From assembly GCA_025058535.1 (NCBI GenBank), contig JANXEL010000008.1, forward strand, positions 1 to 51,329: DNA of 51,329 bases, given 5' to 3'. This DNA is from Ignisphaera sp. Its GTDB lineage: Archaea > Thermoproteota > Thermoprotei_A > Sulfolobales > Ignisphaeraceae. The notes under the pieces are model-generated. The model saw nothing but the letters and a program-made list of their open reading frames with translations. It did not search any database and was not told where the DNA came from. Shown piece by piece: positions 1 through 8,514 of this stretch. The number at the start of each line of letters is the position of its first letter. Position 1 is the stretch's first letter. The position numbers and the translations under genes are program-made.

Positions 1-160
1 TACTTATCTGTACATCAAATATTACTGTCTCTTCTCTTTTAACACCTGGTGGAAGTGCTAACTGGGCATCTAGATTCTGGATGGTCATTGTTGAAAGGAG
101 TGCTAGAATGATAACTATGGTTATAGATGTGGAGGCAAATGTTCTCCTACGTATTAACAT
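1..160 (-). CDS. Secreted protein N-terminus, probable ABC solute-binding protein (partial)
   Basis: The minus strand opens with ATG at 160-158 and stays open for 53 codons to the window edge, so the gene is cut. The product begins with basic residues (MLIRRR), then a hydrophobic stretch (about residues 8-23), then a polar region reading LALPPGVKREETVIFDV: a typical signal peptide plus mature start. Crenarchaeal family 5 extracellular solute-binding proteins often have a similar LPPG-x-R-x-ETV mature N-terminus, so an ABC sugar or peptide receptor is inferred. A GGTG ribosome site lies about 7 nt before the ATG and a TATA box at 201-208. It is upstream of, and in the same orientation as, nothing else visible here; the neighbouring beta-glucuronidase would suit an oligosaccharide receptor. 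The family call rests on the signal peptide and a short motif only. Confidence 0.55.
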   Translation of the reverse strand, partial: MLIRRRTFASTSITIVIILALLSTMTIQNLDAQLALPPGVKREETVIFDVQIS

Positions 161-200
161 GTGTAACACCAATTCCAGTTACCTGGATGGAGGTTGCTGA

Positions 201-209
201 TATATAAGT
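201..209 (-). promoter_or_regulatory. TATA box for the partial secreted-protein gene
   Basis: The minus strand reads CTTATATATC here, about 45 bp ahead of the ATG at 160. A transcript starting about 26 bp downstream would have a leader of roughly 15-20 nt containing GGTG. Confidence 0.45.
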
Positions 210-291
210 TTTCATGAACTTACGCTTAATTTCCAATAAGTTCAGTGAATTCTATGCTACTATTGCTGCATGTAGATAAGTTTACGAAAAA

Positions 292-2031
292 TTATGCCAA
301 GAATGTGGGTATGCTTCTAAATAGTGTCGATACTACTGCTACTGAGAGTTTTGGCTGTCTATCTCTACTGTAGACTCCCTTTCTATTTAGTATTGTTCTC
401 AATGGATTTTGTGGTGTTCTAAAGTCTGCAAAATTCCATATGTGTAGACCCACTATGTAGCTTTTTTTAATCAGAGCTCCGATGTAGCTTCTTATCATCT
501 CCGCCTGGTACTCCTCTGACCACATTTGTGGGGGATCACTGTGCAGTCCTAGATAAGCATCTGCTCCGAACTCCGTCACAATTATTGGTTTCTCCGGGTA
601 TCTCTGGTGGATCTGCTCTACCTCACTCAACATAACCTCTGTACCCCTATTTATATTACCCCATTCGGAGTACCAGCCACGGTAATAGTTGAGCGATATT
701 ACATCGACGTAGCCTAGAGCGAGATCCCTAGTTGATCTATGGGAGGCAAATGTCATTGGTCTCGAGGGATCTAGCTCCTTGATTGTCTTCGCCATCCTGC
801 CTATGAATTCTGCTACCTCTGGTACGTCACTCGGTGGTTCATTAGTTATACTGTACATTATTACTGAGGGCCTATTTTTGTGCTGCTGCACCATCTCCTC
901 AACGAACCTCTTTGCCTTTGCGAAGTATTCTTCGCTTCTGAATAATTTTGAGATCTCATCTCTACTCGCTATGCGATCCAAAGCTGAGTAGCATAAAGGA
1001 GGCTCCAGAATTACCATAAAACCAAATTCGTCCGCTAGATCCAGATGCTCATTAGAGTAGGGGTAGTGCGTAGTCCTAAATGAGTTTGCACCAATCTTCT
1101 TCATTAGGTAAAAGTCTCTTATAAGAACTGCTCCAGCCATATACTTACCCAGTACTGGGAAGTCTTCATGTCTACCGAATCCCTTGAGGAATACAGGCTT
1201 TCCATTCAAATATATTCTTCCCTCCCTCACCTCGACAGTCCTAAATCCTATACGTTCATAGATTAGATCCCTTAAGACACCATCCGTATAGATCTTGACT
1301 ACAAAGGTATAGAGATTAGGATCGTCGGGATTCCATGGCTTAATGTTATCAAACCTCTTCTCGTATTTAAATACCCCAGGCCTAACACCCCTTACAATCT
1401 CCTTGTGCACTACTCTTGACATGTCCTTATCCATCAATGCGAGCTCCACATCAAACTCTCTGTCGCAGACGTTATTGATGGATGCTCTAAAGCTCCCATC
1501 AGTGTCCGCACGAATGTTGACGTCTTCAACATAACACATATCTGTGAACTCCAGATATACAGGCCTGTGGATACCCCCATAATGGAAGAAATCAAAGGCT
1601 GTTACATTAAGCTCTCTCGCGGGGGGCAGATCAAATATCGATGGGGAATTATCTATCCTTACCACAACTCTATTAAGATCGCCATACTTGATACTGTCAA
1701 CTCTTAGCCTGAATTTTGTGAACGATCCTTCATGCTCTCCAGCAAAGCTACCGTTAACCCATACTCTAGTTCTATACCCTGCACCTTCAAATACAATCCA
1801 TGCTATTTTACTCTTTAGAGTACTATCAACGTAGAAGTCCCTCTGATACCAGGCTACACCTGTGAACTGATCCCAGTCAGGATTCTGCTCATTCCATGAC
1901 GATGGAACGTATATGAGATTATCCGAATTAAAACCTCTAAACCACTCATCTTTATCACCAATCAGCTCTCCATCTGTCCTAAACTTCCAAAAACCATCGA
2001 GAAAGATTTTGACTCTAAACCACGACTTCAA
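292..2031 (-). CDS. uidA: Beta-glucuronidase, glycoside hydrolase family 2
   Basis: Hydrolyses beta-D-glucuronides to free glucuronate. The 579-aa protein has the GH2 order: sugar-binding domain (about 1-170), immunoglobulin-like domain (about 170-270) and TIM barrel (about 270-579). The acid/base Glu is E398 in SITNEPPS and the nucleophile is E487 in VTEFGADA. The C-terminal stretch around 534-561 (NFADFRT, then NRKGVYSRDRQPK) matches bacterial GUS closely, including the N-x-K pair (N549, K551) that recognises the carboxylate of glucuronic acid, so glucuronidase rather than galactosidase or mannosidase. It lacks a signal peptide and should be cytoplasmic, implying uptake of glucuronides. The start is TTG at 2031, with a TATA box at 2066-2076 giving a very short leader. 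It lies 79 bp downstream of the uronate isomerase-like gene on the same strand. Confidence 0.93.
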   Translation of the reverse strand: MKSWFRVKIFLDGFWKFRTDGELIGDKDEWFRGFNSDNLIYVPSSWNEQNPDWDQFTGVAWYQRDFYVDSTLKSKIAWIVFEGAGYRTRVWVNGSFAGEHEGSFTKFRLRVDSIKYGDLNRVVVRIDNSPSIFDLPPARELNVTAFDFFHYGGIHRPVYLEFTDMCYVEDVNIRADTDGSFRASINNVCDREFDVELALMDKDMSRVVHKEIVRGVRPGVFKYEKRFDNIKPWNPDDPNLYTFVVKIYTDGVLRDLIYERIGFRTVEVREGRIYLNGKPVFLKGFGRHEDFPVLGKYMAGAVLIRDFYLMKKIGANSFRTTHYPYSNEHLDLADEFGFMVILEPPLCYSALDRIASRDEISKLFRSEEYFAKAKRFVEEMVQQHKNRPSVIMYSITNEPPSDVPEVAEFIGRMAKTIKELDPSRPMTFASHRSTRDLALGYVDVISLNYYRGWYSEWGNINRGTEVMLSEVEQIHQRYPEKPIIVTEFGADAYLGLHSDPPQMWSEEYQAEMIRSYIGALIKKSYIVGLHIWNFADFRTPQNPLRTILNRKGVYSRDRQPKLSVAVVSTLFRSIPTFLA

Positions 2032-2065
2032 CTCCGTTCACAGTAACTGCTGCAGGAAAGGATTA

Positions 2066-2076
2066 GATATATAAGG
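2066..2076 (-). promoter_or_regulatory. TATA box for beta-glucuronidase
   Basis: Minus strand reads CCTTATATATC, centred about 40 bp ahead of the TTG start at 2031. The predicted transcript start is near 2044, so the gene has its own promoter despite the upstream co-oriented gene. Confidence 0.45.
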
Positions 2077-2110
2077 TTTGCTCTAACATTACCGAGGTGG
2101 CCGTGATGAA

Positions 2111-3394
2111 CTACATCAAATTGTATAGAAACTTTGCATTGCTGCTCAGCAGCGCTTTTGCTACTTCAAGTGCTGTTCCCCTATCCATAAACCCCTCTTT
2201 AACAAATTCAGCTAATACGTGTGCAAGCTGACTCTTGACCAGTACTGCCTTTCCATAGACCCAGTCTGCTACATATGCATCACTGAAGAACCCACCTATT
2301 TTATTGTATGGAAGCATCTGAAGCCTTAAGCGGAGATACGATCTGATTATCTCTGGGTACATGGCGTACCACCAGTATCCACTTAAATAGACGTTGGGAT
2401 AGTTTTTAGCTATTACTGTAATTGGATGATTCAGTAGCATATCCGCAATAAACACATCAAATTTTACAGCTGGGTATGCTGAGAACAATCTCGCTAGATT
2501 GAGGATCTGATTAGGATTGAACAGCGTTATGGCATAGTCTGGTGGGGATGCGCCTGCCACAGGTCTCTTTACGCCCAGCATAAACTGAACCGCTAGCTTC
2601 TGATTTTCACAAAACTCAAGCACGACTCTGAGAATGTACGATGAAATGGTGTTTTTAGCTAGAGGATCTAGAGAACCTTGGGACCTTAGGACGCTTAAAT
2701 ACGTATCTACGGTAGACTTATCACTTCGGCTAATAGATAGGGAGATGAATTCGTCGTCCGGCTGAACATTTATCGTAACGGCTACGATGCTCCCTGCAAA
2801 TCCTCTGAGTAGAGTTGTAACCGCTTCCTCAAGAGTGCTAGAATTCATTATCTCCAGGGATGTGATCTCCTCTAAACGCCTTAAATTTGAATAGGTTAGG
2901 TTAGGCAGCAATGGATCCATTCTTAGCGCTCCCGTAAATAGATCCCTATCGTGCTGAACTGGTTTCTCCAGAGGATTTAACGTTAGAAAAGATTTTTCCA
3001 CTGGGACTTTATTCTTTAGGATGTGTTTAGCCCACGCCTCATCATTGAATTTTTGCTTTACTACATTGACCATCTCCTCTACACCATCCGGTTCTAGGCT
3101 CTTCAGATCAAATCCATATAGATCTCTAAGTATAGATTTTAGACACCAGAAGGTGGAGGTATTTCTTATGTACTTGATATAGTTTACTGCCACCTTTAGT
3201 CTGTCAATTCCTTTGCATTCCTCTATGAGCCTCCTTGGCATACCAGAGGACACCAGCTCTGTCACTATGTAGTGATAGAATACAATATCATCAATGCTTT
3301 TAGCTGAAAGTGATGCCGGATTCAAATGCTGGTGCACATCAACAACTGGTATACCCTTTATTTCATCAAATAGTTCGCTGTAGATAGCTGACAA
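2111..3394 (-). CDS. uxaC: Uronate isomerase-like amidohydrolase-fold protein
   Basis: Probable glucuronate/galacturonate isomerase (aldouronate to ketouronate). The N-terminus carries the metal-binding HxH as VVDVHQHLNP (H21, H23), followed by YHYIVTEL and an IRNTS segment as in divergent uronate isomerases. Later come the YLSGYWWYAM strand, comparable with the conserved G-WWF stretch of UxaC, and GGFFSDA near the C-terminus, comparable with the M/L-TDSRSF strand carrying the last Asp. The strand that usually reads LHIG reads VQFMLGVKR here, so one classical His seems absent; the family is likely but substrate and activity are less certain. Length (427 aa) is normal. Start is TTG with a GGTGAT ribosome site about 10 nt upstream. 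It sits between the transaldolase-like gene and beta-glucuronidase, which would supply its substrate. Confidence 0.72.
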   Translation of the reverse strand: MSAIYSELFDEIKGIPVVDVHQHLNPASLSAKSIDDIVFYHYIVTELVSSGMPRRLIEECKGIDRLKVAVNYIKYIRNTSTFWCLKSILRDLYGFDLKSLEPDGVEEMVNVVKQKFNDEAWAKHILKNKVPVEKSFLTLNPLEKPVQHDRDLFTGALRMDPLLPNLTYSNLRRLEEITSLEIMNSSTLEEAVTTLLRGFAGSIVAVTINVQPDDEFISLSISRSDKSTVDTYLSVLRSQGSLDPLAKNTISSYILRVVLEFCENQKLAVQFMLGVKRPVAGASPPDYAITLFNPNQILNLARLFSAYPAVKFDVFIADMLLNHPITVIAKNYPNVYLSGYWWYAMYPEIIRSYLRLRLQMLPYNKIGGFFSDAYVADWVYGKAVLVKSQLAHVLAEFVKEGFMDRGTALEVAKALLSSNAKFLYNLM

Positions 3395-3442
3395 GGGAGC
3401 GTATCACCAAGCATATTACTAATCTAGTGTGAAGGAGATTGG

Positions 3443-5584
3443 TTACGAAATTTTCATCTTTTTAATAAGATCCACGACTTTCGATCTGAATGCAAGATAC
3501 TCATTAGTGAACTCGTTCATCGTCTTTACACACGATCCGTACTTTGGCCAATCTACCGGACTAACACCCCTGTTTCCATAGTCTTTATCTATACCAACCT
3601 TTTTCAGAAGATCGTTCAACTCTGGAGAGGATTCATATGCCCTTACGAAATCGTCATACTGCATTAGTATCTCTAGGTACCTGCTATCTAAGTGCTGGAA
3701 TATGGATTCTCTTATTTCATCAAGCTCTATACCCTTTTCAGCAACCTCATTTACAACCTTTAGCTGATGGTCGGGAAACTCAGTGTTCGTCACATTTCTA
3801 GATGCAAATGTATAGAGTGTGTCGATAGGTTTTCTCTTAGATGCTGGAAGAAGATCTATTCTATCTATTACTGTCTCTGCCTGCTCTCGAGTTACTCCTA
3901 CTTCCTTAACAAGGTAATCTACCCACTTTTCACGGTTCCATGGCGAGAACAGTATCTCATAAACTCTCTGAGCTACAAAGGTTCCCGAGAGCTCTATAGC
4001 TTCTTCAAGCATTTTAACGTTTCTTAAAGTGTCTTCTCTAGAACCATACACACCCAGATCGGTTAGAGCATCTATGTACGGATCTCTCACCATATTCCTA
4101 CCTAGCACTCTATGGCTACACAGATAGTCTACAACTGCTTTCAAATCCCTTCTCTTTATCTCGTTCCACACATCCTCCTTTACCCCTAAACCCTTAGCCA
4201 ACCTATCTAGAACTACCCACCTTCTGTGTTCATCTACCTTCTCTAACCCACGTAAGAGAAGTCTAGACGATATGTCTTCTCTAAGGTGATCCTCTAGTCT
4301 ACCACCCATATTGGTATCGTAAGTCTGTGTCGGTGCTATACCCTTCTTTATAGCCTTTGCCATACCCCTCATGGCAGCAACCCCTATTAGAACCTCCTGA
4401 CTAACTGTGTAGCTTACAGTAATGTTCTGACCCACACCCATTTCATTTATCTTTTCAGCAATTTCGATTGCTGCAGGATATGCTGCTGCTACCTTTATAA
4501 CTAGGTCCGGCCTCCCCTTTTCAGCAACACTATACCCCCACCAGAGGTATTCATCATACACCACTAGATCTCTCTCTAGTCTGGTGGCAAAGATTTTAAC
4601 AGCCTCAACACTTCTTTCAACATCATGTGCAATCAGTGGATTAAGTTGGTAGCTTACCAGACCATCATGATATTTTGATAGGATGAAAGGTATTCTAAAT
4701 ACGTAGAAGTTCTCCAATAGTGCAAACCTTGTTGCTTCCATGGTTATATCATCAGCATATCTCTCTGGATCCTTAAACCACTCTGGATGCTCTTTTACGA
4801 GAACCTCTTCTGCGTACTTCCTAAATCTATTCCACAATTCCGGATCATCATCATAGGCTCTAGCTGCTAGGACAGGATTAGTTGAAACCTGGACGAATCC
4901 TAGATGCCTCAAGAATCTCAGTCCAAGCGCATAGTCATTGCCAAACTTACATAGATTTAGATTGTATGCCTTTCTATAGAAGTTATTTCTGATCTCGTTT
5001 ACCATGGCCTCTATGTAGCTTCTGGCACAGCCAGATTTTGATACGCTATTCATGACCCTCTGTGCAATATCCGCAACAAGGCTTCTACCTTTATTGACCT
5101 TCATTAGCTCCCTGAGCTGAAGCTCAACGACAGCTTTGAGGATTGCTGGTTCACCAAGTTCTTTTCTTTCAATTTCTTCCCATTCATCAAACGCATTCTT
5201 AATTGCTGTTATAGCTTGTTCAACCATATCTAATGAGAAACCTGCCCATCTACTTTCAGCACCAGCTAAATTAAACAATATTTCAAACATTGTATCGTAC
5301 AGTCTCGCTCTCCTAATAATTCTCTCCTCAACACCAGGTTTATCATCTATTCTCTCACTTCTAATAAGCAAGCCTATCCTCCTGATGAGAGAACCTATAA
5401 CATCTGTCAGACAGCCAGCCATTTCTGGATGCATGAGATGGTCGGCCGCGAGTTTTGTCCATCCCATTAAAGCTGTTTTAATTATGTGATCAGCGTGATC
5501 TATGCGTGGCTCAATTGGTAAGACTAGGCTCTCCACCCTAGCTCTTTTTAGAATATCCATCACGTCCTCTTTCAATGACTTCAT
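3443..5584 (-). CDS. Large transaldolase-like protein
   Basis: A protein of 713-718 aa whose middle resembles the transaldolase TIM barrel: VSTNPVLAARAY (about 238-249, compare TTNPS-L), VIKVAAAYPAAIE (367-379) with K369 as the likely Schiff-base lysine, and NITVSYTVSQEVL (392-404, compare N-x-T-L-x-F-S-x-x-QA). Numbers are from an ATG at 5599; I prefer the ATG at 5584 because GGTGG lies 8 nt upstream of it. Ordinary transaldolases are 210-340 aa; this one has about 230 extra N-terminal and 270 extra C-terminal residues, mostly helical in appearance. The uronate gene neighbourhood suggests an aldolase or aldose-transfer step in sugar-acid breakdown, but the substrate cannot be read from the sequence. 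There is no sign of fusion to another known enzyme. Confidence 0.68.
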   Translation of the reverse strand: MKSLKEDVMDILKRARVESLVLPIEPRIDHADHIIKTALMGWTKLAADHLMHPEMAGCLTDVIGSLIRRIGLLIRSERIDDKPGVEERIIRRARLYDTMFEILFNLAGAESRWAGFSLDMVEQAITAIKNAFDEWEEIERKELGEPAILKAVVELQLRELMKVNKGRSLVADIAQRVMNSVSKSGCARSYIEAMVNEIRNNFYRKAYNLNLCKFGNDYALGLRFLRHLGFVQVSTNPVLAARAYDDDPELWNRFRKYAEEVLVKEHPEWFKDPERYADDITMEATRFALLENFYVFRIPFILSKYHDGLVSYQLNPLIAHDVERSVEAVKIFATRLERDLVVYDEYLWWGYSVAEKGRPDLVIKVAAAYPAAIEIAEKINEMGVGQNITVSYTVSQEVLIGVAAMRGMAKAIKKGIAPTQTYDTNMGGRLEDHLREDISSRLLLRGLEKVDEHRRWVVLDRLAKGLGVKEDVWNEIKRRDLKAVVDYLCSHRVLGRNMVRDPYIDALTDLGVYGSREDTLRNVKMLEEAIELSGTFVAQRVYEILFSPWNREKWVDYLVKEVGVTREQAETVIDRIDLLPASKRKPIDTLYTFASRNVTNTEFPDHQLKVVNEVAEKGIELDEIRESIFQHLDSRYLEILMQYDDFVRAYESSPELNDLLKKVGIDKDYGNRGVSPVDWPKYGSCVKTMNEFTNEYLAFRSKVVDLIKKMKIS

Positions 5585-5687
5585 AAAGCTAACCACCATG
5601 TTTTCAAATTTGAAATAGAAAATCTTGGCTTCCCTTAAAAATTTATCTCTAGTTACATAATAGTTAAAAGTGTATATCGAAATTACT

Positions 5688-6494
5688 CTAAATTAAATTC
5701 GAACTGTTGAGACATCCTTTCATAAAGTCTATATATAGGGGTATTACTGTATCCGGATCTTCAAGATCAGGATGCCACATCTTCTCCCATTCAATAGAGA
5801 TATAACCCTTGTAGCCCCTTGATTTAAGATCGTTTACAACTCTACAAATAGGCACAATTCCTTCCCCGGGCCTTACAAAGACCCTCTTACCCTCGACAAT
5901 AATAAAGTCCTTTATATGCACATGCACTATCCTGTCTGCAATTAACGGAAACACCTCCTCATGCTTCTCTCCAACCATGATCATGTTAGCTACATCGTAT
6001 ACTATTCTTATATTTGGATCTAATCTTTCAAGAAGCCTCAGTAGTATTCTAACTCTTGTCAGCTCGTCGTGAGTCTCTATGGCTATATATACATTGTGTT
6101 CATATGCGTGCTCTGCCATTCTATTTAAACTCTCAGCTATTCTTCTGATCGAACTATCCACATCATCTGGAAACTTACCGGCATAGACCCTTACAGCCTT
6201 TGCTCCAAGTTCTTCAGCCATTAGGACGAGAACCTTTAGCAGATCCTCGTTCCTTCTCCTCTCCTCATCCAGAATGGCTGAGAACCTTGCATATCCAGCA
6301 ATAGAGGCTATCCTCACACCGCTTTCCTCTACGATCTTTATGTAGCTCCTATCAATGGGATAGTGCGGTTTAAGATGAATACCATCATCAGCCACTCTCA
6401 GCTCTATTGCATCTAAACCAAATTTTCTAGCTCTTCCGAGAACCTCCTCGATTCTTAAGTGAGGGTATGCAAGAGTAGTGAAGGTGAATTTCAT
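5688..6494 (-). CDS. Sugar phosphate isomerase/epimerase family TIM barrel (AP_endonuc_2)
   Basis: A 268-aa xylose-isomerase-like TIM barrel. All four usual metal ligands are present: E140 (IAIETHDE), D167 (IVYDVANM), H193 (HVHIKDF) and E235 (YISIEWE). The family includes isomerases, epimerases, dehydratases and 3-keto-glycoside eliminases, so the reaction is open. Its ATG overlaps the stop of the upstream oxidoreductase by 4 nt (ATGA), meaning the two are translated in concert and probably act on successive intermediates. Cytoplasmic; no signal peptide. Confidence 0.82.
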   Translation of the reverse strand: MKFTFTTLAYPHLRIEEVLGRARKFGLDAIELRVADDGIHLKPHYPIDRSYIKIVEESGVRIASIAGYARFSAILDEERRRNEDLLKVLVLMAEELGAKAVRVYAGKFPDDVDSSIRRIAESLNRMAEHAYEHNVYIAIETHDELTRVRILLRLLERLDPNIRIVYDVANMIMVGEKHEEVFPLIADRIVHVHIKDFIIVEGKRVFVRPGEGIVPICRVVNDLKSRGYKGYISIEWEKMWHPDLEDPDTVIPLYIDFMKGCLNSSNLI

Positions 6495-7561
6495 AGTATT
6501 CCATCAGCCTCCAGTGGAAGTTTTACATGGGTTTTCCTCTTACTCGAGTAGTATATAGCTCTAACTACCTCAAGACTCTTCAACCCCTCCTCACCTGTTA
6601 TCGGAAAATCTTCCTCGTTGAGTAACGCAGTAAAGAAGTCTTCAAATAACTTCCTGTGGAGCCCTCCTGGAACCTTTATTGTTTCAGTTGAATATCCTGG
6701 CCTCCTCTCTATAGATACACCATTTTCACTCTTTAGCAGTATCAACTCATTATCCCACAGCTCAGCCTGTCCCTTTGAACCAAATATTCTTATCCTCCTA
6801 TACTGATGCGTATTGGGTTTTGTAAAGAGGTTTGCCGTAAGAACGCCGTAACCTTCCTTTCTATACTTTATCAATCCTATACCAACGTCCTCTACATCTA
6901 TCGACGGATGCGAGAGGTTGTCGATGTACCCGACCACTTCATCAGCTTCACCTCCAAACCACAGCATCAAGTCTATTGTATGTATAGCCTGGTTTATCAG
7001 CGCCCCTCCACCCTCAGTAGCCCACATACCCCTCCAGCTCCTAGCGAGTTCGTCCTTAAGATAGTACGCCTCTTGGTCCCTAAACCACATCATTTCACCT
7101 ACGATAAGTAGTGGCTTACCAATAATATTATCGTCTAGATGCCTCTTGAGCTCCCTTACACCATCCGCATAACGTCCCTGGTAAATCACGCCCAGTTTAA
7201 CTCCTTTACGCCTAGCCTTCAACACCATCTCCTTTGCAGCCGTTACCGTCGTTGCAATAGGCTTCTCGACAATGACGTGCTTACCGAATTCTATAGCATA
7301 CATAGCCTGCCAGGCATGTAGATAATGTGGAGTTGCTATCGTTATAACATCTACCTCGGGATCCCGAACAACATCATCATAGGAGTAGTACCCCTTGCAA
7401 CCGTATCTAGATGAAAATTCATCTATATGGACTCTACTTAGGGAGGTAATGCCAATAAGTTTCACATACTCTGTAGACCTCTCAAGATCTTTAATAGCCT
7501 CAACATGCACACGTCCGATAGCTCCAATACCCACCACTGCCACGCCTATCTTACGGGGCAT
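6491..7561 (-). CDS. Gfo/Idh/MocA family NAD(P)-dependent sugar oxidoreductase
   Basis: Rossmann-fold dehydrogenase of about 356 aa. The N-terminal VAVVGIGAIGRVH is the dinucleotide-binding loop, and VEKPIATT is the family EKP motif whose Lys takes part in catalysis; the second half is the usual alpha/beta substrate domain with a GGGALINQAIHTIDLMLW segment (G-G and H residues typical of the active site). In-frame ATGs exist at 7582, 7573 and 7561. A TATA box at 7592-7600 is too close for 7582 to be used; 7561 has GGGTG 5 nt upstream and is chosen. Candidate roles are ketouronate reduction or 3-oxidation of a glycoside. It overlaps the downstream isomerase by 4 nt. Confidence 0.85.
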   Translation of the reverse strand: MPRKIGVAVVGIGAIGRVHVEAIKDLERSTEYVKLIGITSLSRVHIDEFSSRYGCKGYYSYDDVVRDPEVDVITIATPHYLHAWQAMYAIEFGKHVIVEKPIATTVTAAKEMVLKARRKGVKLGVIYQGRYADGVRELKRHLDDNIIGKPLLIVGEMMWFRDQEAYYLKDELARSWRGMWATEGGGALINQAIHTIDLMLWFGGEADEVVGYIDNLSHPSIDVEDVGIGLIKYRKEGYGVLTANLFTKPNTHQYRRIRIFGSKGQAELWDNELILLKSENGVSIERRPGYSTETIKVPGGLHRKLFEDFFTALLNEEDFPITGEEGLKSLEVVRAIYYSSKRKTHVKLPLEADGIL

Positions 7562-7591
7562 GAAAGCACCCATTGTACCCATTCACTACAG

Positions 7592-7616
7592 ATATATAAA
7601 TTTTTAAAATTTTAAT
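7592..7616. promoter_or_regulatory. Divergent promoter region with back-to-back TATA boxes
   Basis: Very AT-rich segment between the oxidoreductase (minus) and a TIM-barrel gene (plus). Minus strand reads TTTATATAT at 7592-7600; the plus strand has a run ending TTTTAATA near 7616, and the 12-bp palindrome TTAAAATTTTAA lies between. It supports coordinated expression of the two divergent sugar genes. Confidence 0.4.
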
Positions 7617-7686
7617 ACACTCTGTCTGTATGTCACGAAGCTGTTAGCACAGGAGTGGGTGGGCACCACTGTCAAATCTATCGATA

Positions 7687-8478
7687 GTGTCTGACGAAAT
7701 TTCGCAGGATTTTGAACACGCCCTAAAGGTTATTAGAGAGCTTGGAGCTGGATATGTCGAGCTTAGAACATTGTGGAATAGATATGTTGTAGAGTTATCT
7801 GACGTGCAGATTCACGACATAAAGAGTCTCATAGACAGGTATGGAATTAAAGTCTCACATGTATGTTCCCCTACATTCAAGATTTACATCAATGATGAGG
7901 TGGGATATAGGGAGCATCTAGCTATATTAAGAAGAGCAATAGAGATATCAAAATTCTTCAACCTAGGATACACAAGAGTATTTACATTTTGGTGGCAGGG
8001 ATCCTTAGATCTATATATTGATAAGATAGTTGAAAAGTTTCAGCCTGCCATAGAATTAGCCGAAAAAGAGGGTATCTTTTTAATAATAGAAAATGAGTAC
8101 TCGTGTTTCATAGGAACTGGTAGTGAGCTTCAACAATTTCTAGAGAAGTTAAAGAGTAAATGGGTGAAAGTGTTGTGGGACCCCGGCAACGCATTTTTTG
8201 CAAGGGAGACGCCGTACCCATATGGCTATAATAAAATTAAGGATCACGTGCTCTACATGCATCTAAAAGACGCCTCGGTGGAGAATGGTAAATTTGTATT
8301 TAAACCTATTGGAAAGGGTATGATAGACTATGAAGGGCAGCTAAAGGATGTAATAAATAAGGGCATTATACTGTCTCTAGAGACGCACTACACACCACGA
8401 TCTGGGAGCAAAGAGGAGGGAACTAGAGAATCATATACAGGATTAATTAATATAATAAAAAAGATTGAGGGCGGGTAG
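7687..8478 (+). CDS. Sugar phosphate isomerase/epimerase family TIM barrel
   Basis: Second xylose-isomerase-like barrel of the cluster, about 263 aa from GTG 7687. Metal ligands: E135 (LIIENEYS), D165 (VLWDPGNAF), H192 (LYMHLKDAS) and E232 (LSLETHYTP). The GTG falls inside what looks like the first beta strand: reading the frame upstream gives PLSNLSI ahead of VSDEIS, back to a stop at 7645-7647, without any ATG, GTG or TTG. The real start may therefore be CTG at 7669, which has GGTGGG at 7658-7663 just before it. Divergent from the Gfo/Idh gene and convergent with the GNAT gene. Substrate unknown. Confidence 0.82.
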   Translation: MSDEISQDFEHALKVIRELGAGYVELRTLWNRYVVELSDVQIHDIKSLIDRYGIKVSHVCSPTFKIYINDEVGYREHLAILRRAIEISKFFNLGYTRVFTFWWQGSLDLYIDKIVEKFQPAIELAEKEGIFLIIENEYSCFIGTGSELQQFLEKLKSKWVKVLWDPGNAFFARETPYPYGYNKIKDHVLYMHLKDASVENGKFVFKPIGKGMIDYEGQLKDVINKGIILSLETHYTPRSGSKEEGTRESYTGLINIIKKIEGG

Positions 8479-8514
8479 TGGCCAGGATTTCATAATCCTT
8501 CGAAATTATTTTTA

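Noticed and set aside
5136-5489. Long opposite-strand open frames over strong genes (for example 5136-5489 or 33599-33918)
   Set aside because: They lie antisense inside clearly coding genes, have no family motifs and no ribosome sites.
5585-5599. Five-residue longer N-terminus of the transaldolase-like protein
   Set aside because: GGTGG sits 8 nt before the ATG at 5584 and would be inside the coding part if the ATG at 5599 were used.
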